Of a stretch of DNA of 16,025 bases, positions 8,966-16,025 are shown piece by piece. The notes beneath the pieces are model-generated. The model was not told where the DNA came from and did no database searches. It saw nothing but the letters and a program-made list of their open reading frames with translations. Numbering within the stretch: position 1 is the stretch's first letter; each line of letters begins with the position of its first letter. Source of the DNA: Cylindrotheca closterium (lineage: Eukaryota; Bacillariophyta; Bacillariophyceae; Bacillariales; Bacillariaceae); NCBI GenBank assembly GCA_933822405.4, contig CAKOGP040001845.1, forward strand, positions 1 to 16,025. The letters are read 5' to 3'. Both the position numbers and the translations under genes were made by a program.

Positions 8966-9293
8966 CGGGTCAATTACTATGGATACTGATGCTGACAATG
9001 CTTTTATTGTACATTGTGATGGAAACAGAAAGATGCGATTTGTTAATCGTAAGGGTGTGTATGTGTTGGAGCAACTTGGAGCAAAGCCCAAACCAGGAGC
9101 CAAAGAGACAAGTGTTATGTACCATTGCCAGTTAAGCAACCTAAATAATCAACCCCATTTCGAACTTTCTTCAAACAAACAGAATGGATATGCTGGACTC
9201 GAGATGACCTCCAAGATGGCAACCGTTCGAAAGAACAAGGAAGGATTAACTCCAAGACAAGTCAAGGCTGCGATGGAAGCGAGAAGTGCAATA
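8966..9293 (+). pseudogene. pol: Inverted block D: protease end and pre-integrase of copia pol
   Basis: The plus-strand frame reads SITMDTDADNAFIVH, then NRKGVYVLEQL and finally NKEGLTPRQVKAAMEAR. These are the order and motifs of the protease-to-pre-integrase region of this element family. It faces away from the RT and gag reading direction. To its left it joins the integrase C-terminus read on the minus strand. To its right (around 9293) it joins the protease start, also on minus. About 70 residues expected between the D-S-G protease active site and SITMD are not found anywhere in the element, so part of the protease is deleted. Edges are estimated from where similarity stops, within about ten bases. 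Confidence 0.75.
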
Positions 9294-9925
9294 CAACCAC
9301 TGTCCATGATGACATGATTGTACAACCCAAATGGATCTCTTTCCTTTCTGTGGCTTTGAATAAACTGCAGACCTCGATCTGCTTCAGTAGCAAGATCAGG
9401 CAAATCTTCATTTTCACTAGCGTAGTGCCAGTCCGATTGAAGTTCGACATTTGTCGTACCAGCAGGACATGGAATAGGATAGACATCATTGCCATACTCA
9501 TCCTTTCCCTTGATAGCATCGTGAAAGACATTTGACGTATCAAAATAGCCAGTTTTCACAGCTTGCGGAGTTCGAGCTTGAGTTGCATCAAATCCTTGGC
9601 GCACTTGAGCACCACTGAAGCCTTGTCGGCTGAGTTGCATTCCACTGAACGCAATCTCACCGTTAGCATTCATAGAATACGGGACAGTAACAGTGCCGCC
9701 ACCTTGAGTTGGAATCTGCATGAGCTGCATTCCAGAAGGAACTTGCATCATCTGATTACCTGTAGTACCAGCAAGTCGCAAAGGTGTGTTAACGCTTCCC
9801 GCAACACTTGATGCTCCATTTGTGGACGCTGAAGCTCCAGGAACTATAGCTGGAACAGTAGCTGGGACAGTTGCTCCAATCTGATTAAGATTGAGCTTCT
9901 TCCCATAGTCAACATATTAATCCTG
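9294..9925 (-). pseudogene. gag-pol: Block C: gag C-terminal linker and protease active-site start
   Basis: The minus-strand frame opens after a TAA near 9921 with YVDYGKKLNLNQIG. It runs through a Pro/Val/Ala and Met/Gln-rich linker (several GMQ and RQGF repeats), then DPFGLYNHVIMDSG. The D-S-G at the end is read as the catalytic triad of the retroviral-type aspartic protease, after which the frame enters antisense of block D. In an intact element this block would directly follow the gag zinc knuckle and lead into the protease. Here it sits between two plus-strand pol blocks. Confidence 0.7.
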
Positions 9926-10432
9926 ATTCTTCCATTGGGTCTTTGGTAGCAGTCTATCTGGGCATTTTGGAGACATACTCAATGCTCCAAGCACCAAAAG
10001 TCTGAAGTATGCGATCCGATCTGGTCTCATCAAGAACTGTCCTATCACTGAAGAAGCGATCAATCATGCCGAAGCAATCTTTGGACCTGACGCCTCTACA
10101 TTGAAAGGCAAGTCAACAAGACCAACTCCAAAGAAGATGTACGACGACTTCTTCAGTCCACCAGAGGAATTATATCAGCACAATCGATCTATTACCGTCT
10201 GTATTGATCACATGGAGATCAAGAATGCTAAGTTTCTCACCTGCATTGATACCACTGTGCGTTATCGCTCGTGTATTCCCGTGCAGAACCTGAAGACTGA
10301 CCCTGTATTTGAAGCATTGGATAAGATATTCCGCCGCTACAACAAGGCAGGTTTTCAAGTCAAGATAATCAAGTGTGATCGGGCGTTCATTCCTCTCACG
10401 TATGATGTGCTAGACAATATGGGTGTTACTAT
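9926..10432 (+). pseudogene. pol: Inverted block B: integrase core of copia pol
   Basis: The plus frame is open from 9926, just after a TGA. It reads GHFGDILNAPSTKSLKY, the diagnostic IKNCPITEEAINHAEAIFGP, and the rve core with the first catalytic Asp in VCIDHMEIKNAKFL. After YNKAGFQVKIIKCDRAFIPL, which carries the second Asp, similarity ends at GVTM near 10432. Beyond this the ORF is simply antisense to gag. Blocks D and B read in the same orientation and would be contiguous in an intact pol (end of the pre-integrase AR motif, then this block). Block C lies between them in opposite orientation. Confidence 0.8.
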
Positions 10433-11472
10433 GGTCGTTGTTGCCACATACATAACATGCTGCCTTCTTTCCATCCCTCGGTTTCCCTTTCCCTTTCCCT
10501 TTGCCTTTACCTTTATTAGGTTGGTCTTTTCCTTGGTAGAGGTTCACTCCCGGATTTTTACTCATTTCCATGTGAATTTTCAACATATCTTGTGCTTTGC
10601 TGACCATCTTTGGATAATAATCCACATCTCTGCAATAGTTCGTCTGAAGATCCAGCATCAGAGGAGCTGTTCTCGTTTGATCGCTGTTGCATAGAAATCC
10701 TGTTGCAAGAACGGCTTCAAAGATGTCATCCTTGAACTTGTTTTGAGCAGCAGTATCGGTGCTAGCAATGACTGCAAAATCTTGGAACCAGGCCACGCCA
10801 TATAGATCATGCAGGACTTCAGCCTGTCTCAAGAATCGTTCCTTGAAATGCATCAAGTTTTCCGTTGTTCCTTGCTTCATAGCAAAGAACTTTTGATTTG
10901 CTTCCCAGAAATCCAAGAAATCATACTCAGCATCAGCACTCTTCTTCATGAATCGTTCAATACGTTTCAAGAGTTCGATCGGATCTTCAAGAGTAGTGGT
11001 GAAATGCTTCACCTCAAAGCTTGATATCCATTGCCTTCGTCACAAACTTCAACATGATGTTTGATTTGACGGTTCTCTTGTTTGTCTCAAAGTAGGCTGA
11101 TCTTTGCATGTTCTCGTCCAGCTTTGCAGAATAGAGAATCTTGTTTTGGGCCATCTCTGTTTCTCTTGCAACAGCTTCAGTTTGAGTTGGAGCGTTCAAT
11201 CTTGGAGCAATTGCATTGAAGTCGATCGACTTTCCATCTGGAATTGATTTCACCATGTCTTCTGAACAATTCATTCAAGAAGCTTGGATGTAGTCAATCA
11301 TTCTTTCCTCGGCATCTTCATACGACGATCTTGCCTTTCCATCGTTTTCATCTTTTGTTGAAAATAGATGTCTCACAACTGTTGAACTCGAGTTGCTCTT
11401 GACTTTTTGAGGAGTCACACGTCCTCTTCCACCACCGGATGAAGAACGTCCCATTGTCAACAAATCACTCAC
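10433..11472 (-). pseudogene. gag: Gag of the copia element (block A), truncated at its zinc knuckle
   Basis: The ATG at 11472 begins MSDLLTMGRSSSGGGRGR, only 64 bases from the LTR. A TGA at 11277-11275 interrupts the frame, which continues to 11014. A one-base shift moves the remainder to the frame of 11012-10410. That part carries the gag core (DFLDFWEANQKFFAMKQG, then ENLMHFKERFLRQAEVLH), a strongly basic KGKGKGKGKGKPRDGKK tract and a CCHC knuckle start, CYVCGNNDH. The fourth zinc ligand is absent because the block switches to inverted integrase sequence at about 10432. Gag would form the particle and bind RNA. Similarity to UBN2/DUF4219-type gag is from general appearance. Confidence 0.8.
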
Positions 11473-11522
11473 TCCTTTGTAGATAAGGCAGTGCTGTTCT
11501 TGACGTAAATTTGTTTTGTTGC

Positions 11523-11536
11523 CTTTTGTGATTGAA
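11523..11536 (-). promoter_or_regulatory. Putative primer binding site, complementary to the LTR itself
   Basis: In element direction the 5' LTR ends ...CTAACA and is followed without a gap by TTCAATCACAAAAG. This is a perfect 14-base reverse complement of CTTTTGTGATTGAA inside the same LTR (11727-11714). It does not start TGG, as a tRNA 3'-end site would. In the Tf1 element of fission yeast the site next to the LTR pairs with the 5' end of the transcript, which then primes reverse transcription. The geometry here is the same. Confidence 0.6.
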
Positions 11537-12043
11537 TGTTAGAATAAAGCCAAATGTGCTCTATCGTGAGTGCCTTTAGCGCTCAGAACAAACTCTCCGC
11601 AATCTAAATTCTAATCGACTGTACAACACTTTCACCACAGTAGTTCTCCTGTGTCTAGGTATACTTCAAGTGAAATTGTTCCTATTTGATTAATGTTTGG
11701 CTTGAATTGATGATTCAATCACAAAAGTAAGTTCAACAATTTTCCCTTGGAAAATCCCTTGTTTACAGAACTTGATTCGACCTCTACTACAATTCTGTGT
11801 TGGATGCAGTACTTTGGGACATCTTGTATTATTCCCTACTGCATTGTACACAACATCGATATCTCACTTGTATAGGGTCATTCCCTTTTTGTGTGGATGT
11901 AGATTGTCCGACAGACTTGCGTCTGGCATACTTGCATCAAATCCCGACATCATGATCAAAGTCCGATCGTACGTGTCGAAAACTTCATACTTGAATAGTT
12001 TCTTTTTGGAGCGTAAAAACTCATGTTTCGTCATATCCCAACA
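11537..12043 (-). repeat. 5' LTR of the retrotransposon (507 bp)
   Basis: TGTTAGAATAAAGCC at the left and CATATCCCAACA at the right, collinear with 5477-5984. In element direction it should carry the promoter. A candidate transcription start is at about 11727, 316 bases into the LTR, if the self-priming model is right. That would give U3 of about 316 and R plus U5 of about 191 bases. A weak TATA-like TGTAAACA lies about 33-40 bases upstream of that point. These landmarks are inferred and have not been observed in transcripts. Confidence 0.93.
11714..11727 (-). promoter_or_regulatory. Candidate self-primer and transcript 5' end inside the LTR
   Basis: CTTTTGTGATTGAA in element direction, the partner of the site at 11523-11536. 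The bases around its 3' end (ATTGA-ATCA-TCAAT) can form a small hairpin exactly where a primer cut would be needed. The same 14-mer is conserved in the 3' LTR at 5655-5668. Confidence 0.5.
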
Positions 12044-12357
12044 CTTCCCAAGCAACTCTAATAAGATCACTTGCACATTTCGAACGAACATAATGATAAG
12101 CAACAGAATTGCTTTTCTTTTTCAAGACAGATTCCGGGCAACTTGCGATCATCACAACAGAGTTGTTATCAACAAGAGTATGGCAATGGCCATCGTTTGC
12201 AATTTGTATACTAGACCTTTAACCATATTCCGAAAAAACAAAAATACAAAAACAACACACATATCCGGGTCCTCAAACATCACGTTTGGTACTTTGCCTA
12301 CACAAATTTTCTGTAGCAAAACAAAACTCGCTCCTCCTTTTTGCCTCAAAACTGACA
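12044..12357. other. Interval between the copia element and the ORF1-like gene
   Basis: Contains the right flank of the LTR and the presumed 5' untranslated region of the plus-strand gene. A TATA-like GTATACTA lies near 12206, about 150 bases before the ATG. The final bases before the ATG are pyrimidine-rich (CTCGCTCCTCC...). No further feature was recognised. Confidence 0.4.
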
Positions 12358-15300
12358 ATGGGAAAGTCAAAGAACAACAAGAAAGTGGCAATCGCTGCTA
12401 AACCTGTTAATTCTACTGCTCCTACTCAGGGTCGCATCAGTTTTTTGCAAAAAAGCCAAGCAAATTCGATCAAAAAAGGAATCCGACAATTTGGACCCTC
12501 CAATTGTCAACAACAATAGCGACACCAAGATGGAGGAGGTCGAGTATCCACTGAAGTACGATTGCATTGTCGAGAACATCTATTTGTCTCAGTGGAACCT
12601 GCAAACCCTGGCCTATTTATGCACAATCCACCATGTTTGTGGTCAACGCAACAATAAAAAAGAAGTGGTCATTGGAAATGAGCTGTTCTCGGCATGGGAG
12701 AACGAAGGGTATTCTGAAAATTTTGTAGACCCTCCGGCGACTGAATCCTGGGAGGAAGCTGCCGACAAGCTACTACAGATTTGTGATGGGGACTGGAACT
12801 TGGTCGAGCAACGCATTTGAGCTGCGCTTGACCGAGACATCAAGGACAAATTTATTGGGAACGATCGTGAGCTAGTGGTATATGTACGAGGATTAATTCT
12901 CGGTCTGGCGGTCCAGGATCCTTTTGTGATTTTTCCTTTGGACGAACAGTTGGAGAACACTAAGATTTTTAATCGGTATTGGGATTTTACCTTGGAGGTT
13001 GAGCCCCGTTTACTATCGGAATTCCGCCCTCTGGCCAAAGAATGGGCCATTGTGGTTGAACTTCTAGGGCACCCCTGGACCGACCCCGAAACGACGACGG
13101 TGGTAACGGAATTATCTGAGCGTCGCTCAGCCGCCAAGGGCAGAAATCGTGAGCGCGATCGGGACCCATCGACTGCAAGGAAACCGGCTCCTATTGACCC
13201 TCGCTCTCCTGCACGCGGGTTTTTTTCCGGAGGCCACCCCAAAACTAGTTCGCGACTCTGTTTCCCCTGATAAGGAGGATGCAGTGATGGGGGACACAAC
13301 AGGTCCATCGGTAATCATTTCACCAATAAACCAGTCAACGGCAAGTTTTCTTATTGGTCTGACCATGATGGGTCAGAGTCCGTTGAGTCGGCTTCCGCCT
13401 TGTGTCGAAGTGGTTGTCGGCAATTCACTTAGCGGGCCAACGATCCCTCTGCAACGGTCCTTGTTGACTCCCACTTGTCAAAGACTGAGCCTCCCAACCC
13501 TTCTCGACCTTCAGCTCCTCTGTCCGTGAAGCAGCAACTCACTTATGTTGCCGCCTCACAGAAGAAGGCTGCTATTCGGACCAAGTACCTCTCTGAAGAA
13601 ATGAAAGCCCGCAAAGTGACACATATGAAATTGACTGGGCTTCCTCGCTCAAACGCTCAGTTCCTCTGCGCTACAATCAACTATGAATGGGATGCCGGCA
13701 CATCTGAGGGTGGTTCTATTGAAAAGTGTTACACTGAAGAAATGGTCTCGGTTCTGTCTATGGCTATGGACAACGCTGAGGGCGACTTGGTCATCCTCCC
13801 AGTGAGCGAACTCCGTGTTCGGGACACGAAGTTGTGGCTGACCTCTAAGGAGAAAGTGGAGGAGCTCACCTAAAAGAAGCTCAAGCCCTACATTGACTGG
13901 TCCTGGAATAGTGGCGCCCAATTTGGCTACAACGCTATGAACCCTGGATCCAAGACTCTTTGCACCCGCATTCGCGTCGCCCACAACTCTTCTCTGGACG
14001 ACATGTCCCAACTCCTGGGTCAATGTTTCGAGATCACCAGCATGCATGCAGGCGTCTTCCGTTCCCCGCTGCAAGTTAGTGATCCTGTCCGAATTGGTTG
14101 GCTACTGAACTACCCCATGGGGATTGGGAGAGCGGCACTGGAACGCGAGCTCATGCGTCACTTCACCTCCTTCAAGAGAGCTATAGCCCTAGAACCTGCG
14201 TGGCCACAGACCCCCAGTACGGCGGGTCCAAAAGCGTGGCACATTTGGGTAGCTGCTTCTGACGTGGATAGAAAGGCACGGGCCCTCTTTGCATGGCTCA
14301 GGCCAGAGACAAGGAAGTGTCACATGCCGTTTAGTGCCCGGACTCTGTTTGTCTACGACTGGGGGGCGATTATGAAGGGACACCTTGGTGACCTCGTGCA
14401 ACCAGGGGGGGCAGTGGAATGGCATCATTGGGAATCTCATCAACACCCATGACACTACCTCCCAGACCTGCACCTCCCTGGCTCCACTGTTTCCTATCCA
14501 AGGCATGCTGACCAAGGTCTTCATTCCCAAGTACTGCAAACAGGGCAAGGGCAAATCCCTCCTCCAATTCCTCTACGCGATTCAGTGCATACCAGCGGTC
14601 AAGAAACCTCCACCTGCTCAGCCTGAACAATCAGCCACACAGGATGCCGACACTCCAGACTCTCCATTGCCACCTTCCGTGTCTTCTACTCCTCCAGAAC
14701 CGACACCGACCAACTCAAGTGTAACTGCCCCCACCACAGCTCAGCCAACTCTACCCGCCCCATCCACTAAGCGTTCCAGTCGCAAGGGGTCTAAGAATTT
14801 CCGGGCCAAGCAACCTCTTGAGAAACCTACGGAGACGCCTCAGGCTACTCCCCCCACACCTCTTCCACGGCCTACTCCTGCACTGAAGTCTACACCCCAG
14901 TCAGCAACCAACCCTCCTACGGAGTCTTCCGCTCGGGCGAAACTTTCTGCATCTGAGCAGCCCCTGGTCACTGAGGCATTTGATCGCAGTACATGGCTGG
15001 CGGCAATGGATGCGGAACTGAACCAGGGCCCAGCCGGTCTCTTCCACCAAATGATCCTACCAGGCCCAATCGATGGCTTCTATGTGTTTGTGGTGCGCCA
15101 AAAGTTTGCCTCATTGGCACAGGAAGTTCTCAAGAACCTGGCGGCCTTCCTTATTTCTCACCTTGAGTTATGGCAGGACCTGAAGCACCAGAGGAAGACA
15201 TGCCGCACCTGGCTCTGCTTGGACCACTATAATCGAACGGTTACCAACGCTATGACCTGGGACCAAAGCCAACATCGTGCAATCTCGGAGTATGAGCGTG

Positions 15301-15994
15301 ACGTCGATTTGGACCAGCAAGTGGAGAAGGATGATAATGAGTGGATTGAGAAGCTCCTCGCGGCAGAGCAGGCTTCTCCGGAATTCGAGGGCACCATCAC
15401 GATTGACCTGTCGATGCCAGCTGCCAAGGATATGGATGACGGGCTACAGTAGGAAGCGCGGCAAATATGGCAGCACTATTGGAGAACATGAAAGCGGATG
15501 TCAACAACCTTTGCACGGAATTAGAGACTGCGGCGGAAGAACTGGCTCAAGCTAAGGATGTGGAGGCTGCCAAGGATGCTTGTATCCTTGAATTGGAGGC
15601 CAAAATGGCGGAACAAGCATCGGTCACAGGAAAGCACCGTTCGTCAAGCCCCTCCTCCAGCAAGGCAACATCATCGGCTGACAGTGGGGGTGCCCCCCCC
15701 CCGGCGGTGGTCCCTAACCACCAACGGTCCCGTCACGCAAGGTTGCGGCGTTTGACTGAAGGCCGAGGTCAAAATCTACGCAACCAACACACATCCAGCC
15801 AGGTGGCTCACTCCTCGCTGGATGCTTATTTAAACTCTCTCCCTCCCGGTAACTACTTCGGCAATGACTCACGCCAGAAGTCTCCTTGCGTTACCCAGGT
15901 AATAATAATAACTGAGACATTAATCGTTAATATGCTACTCTATGGGCATTCGATTGCCGGTGAAATATTCGGCTGTAAAGGTCAAGTACTGTGA
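12358..15994 (+). pseudogene. ORF1-like protein of a diatom retroelement, multiply frameshifted
   Basis: The ATG at 12358 begins MGKSKNNKKVAIAAKPVN. The protein can be followed by frame changes near 12472-12477 (A6), 13220-13226 (T7), around 13289-13293 (G5), 14405-14411 (G7) and 15455-15475. In-frame stops are TGA 12818, TAG 13430, TAA 13871 and TAG 15450. The central domain (about 13540-14370) has KARKVTHMKLTGLP, TRIRVAHNSSLDDM, VRIGWLLNYPMGIGRAALER and AWHIWVAASDVDRKARALF. I recall that pattern from large hypothetical diatom proteins found upstream of, or fused to, reverse transcriptases. A Pro/Thr/Ser-rich linker follows (about 14600-14960), then a second small domain (GLFHQMILPGPIDGFYVF onward) and a coiled coil (15467-15615, LENMKADVNNLCTELETAAE). 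Function is unknown; an ORF1/gag-like role is inferred. No reverse transcriptase lies within the window. Coding support fades after about 15890, where a possible CAG-GTAAT donor occurs. Confidence 0.6.
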
Positions 15995-16025
15995 AGCGGT
16001 GAGTCAACAACAAGTTTGAACCATT

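Larger units (their letters stand above)
5477..12043 (-). mobile_element. Ty1/copia-type (CoDi-like) LTR retrotransposon with inverted internal blocks, inactive
   Basis: A 6,567-bp element flanked by two LTRs that begin TGTT and end AACA. Domains recognised are a gag with basic region and CCHC knuckle, the D-S-G of an aspartic protease, pre-integrase, integrase core and C-terminus, an acidic linker, reverse transcriptase and RNase H. Integrase before RT is the copia order. Transcription should enter from the right-hand LTR and run leftward. The internal region is scrambled: 8966-9293 and 9926-10432 read on the plus strand and everything else on the minus strand. Frameshifts, in-frame stops and missing motifs make it non-coding as it stands. 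The five bases flanking it (GGAAC on the left, CTTCC on the right) do not match, so no target-site duplication is visible. About 20 LTR differences imply an old insertion or recombination between copies. Family assignment is from remembered motifs. Confidence 0.9.

Noticed and set aside
8966..9139. N-terminal part of the 371-residue minus ORF ending at 8024
   Set aside because: These bases are antisense to pre-integrase block D. Family similarity on the minus strand begins only at about 8950.
10433..10694. C-terminal extension of the plus ORF 10101-10694
   Set aside because: Beyond GVTM the frame runs antisense to the gag basic tract and core. It is not part of the integrase.
6623..11277. 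In-frame TGAs as recoded codons (selenocysteine or an altered genetic code)
   Set aside because: They replace Arg-type positions and not Cys, occur together with frameshifts and deletions, and are better explained by C-to-T decay.
5477..12043. DIRS or gypsy-type element, because of the self-priming site
   Set aside because: Integrase motifs precede RT, and the RT/RNase H motifs (YGMLQSN, VDD, ADFMTK) are copia-type. True LTRs with TG...CA ends are present.

Overview
The window reads as nuclear DNA of a diatom or close stramenopile relative. The basis is recognition by eye of two protein families that I associate from memory with diatom genomes: a Ty1/copia-type (CoDi-like) gag-pol on the minus strand, and a large proline-rich ORF1-like protein on the plus strand. 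There are no bacterial operons and no ribosome-binding-site logic, and much of the DNA is repetitive. Almost everything that looks coding is mobile-element-derived and decayed.

Layout. 1-452: fragment of an unrecognised protein gene on the minus strand, broken by a frame change and running off the left edge. 519-1888: repeat-rich, apparently noncoding DNA. It holds a cluster of GCGTCAA-N-TTGACGC palindromes, a 436-bp inverted-repeat (MITE-like) unit and three AAGTGCC-N5-GGCACTT hairpins. 2536-3027: three diverged tandem copies of a unit of about 178 bp. 3466-4529: a Cys-rich, badly broken minus-strand gene. 4904-5165: a satellite that switches from a 6-bp unit (AGCAAT) to a 7-bp unit (ACGCAAT). 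5203-5470: two copies of a unit of about 88 bp.

5477-12043 is an LTR retrotransposon of about 6.57 kb in minus orientation. Its LTRs are about 508 and 507 bp, TGTT...AACA, about 96% identical by hand count. Two points stand out. First, its internal domains are scrambled. Read in element direction they run gag (-), integrase core (+), gag C-terminus with protease start (-), end of protease with pre-integrase (+), integrase C-terminus (-), RT-RNase H (-). The integrase catalytic triad is therefore split between strands. Second, no tRNA-type primer binding site is visible. The 14 bases that abut the 5' LTR are a perfect reverse complement of a stretch inside that LTR, which is the geometry of Tf1-type self-priming. 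I consider this the most interesting lead in the window.

12358-15994 is a plus-strand ORF1-like pseudogene with frame changes, several at homopolymers, and in-frame stops. Its continuation, possibly a reverse transcriptase, would lie beyond the right edge. In both elements many in-frame stops could be single C-to-T changes (CGA to TGA, CAG to TAG, CAA to TAA). No tRNA, rRNA, CRISPR array or clearly intact host gene was seen.
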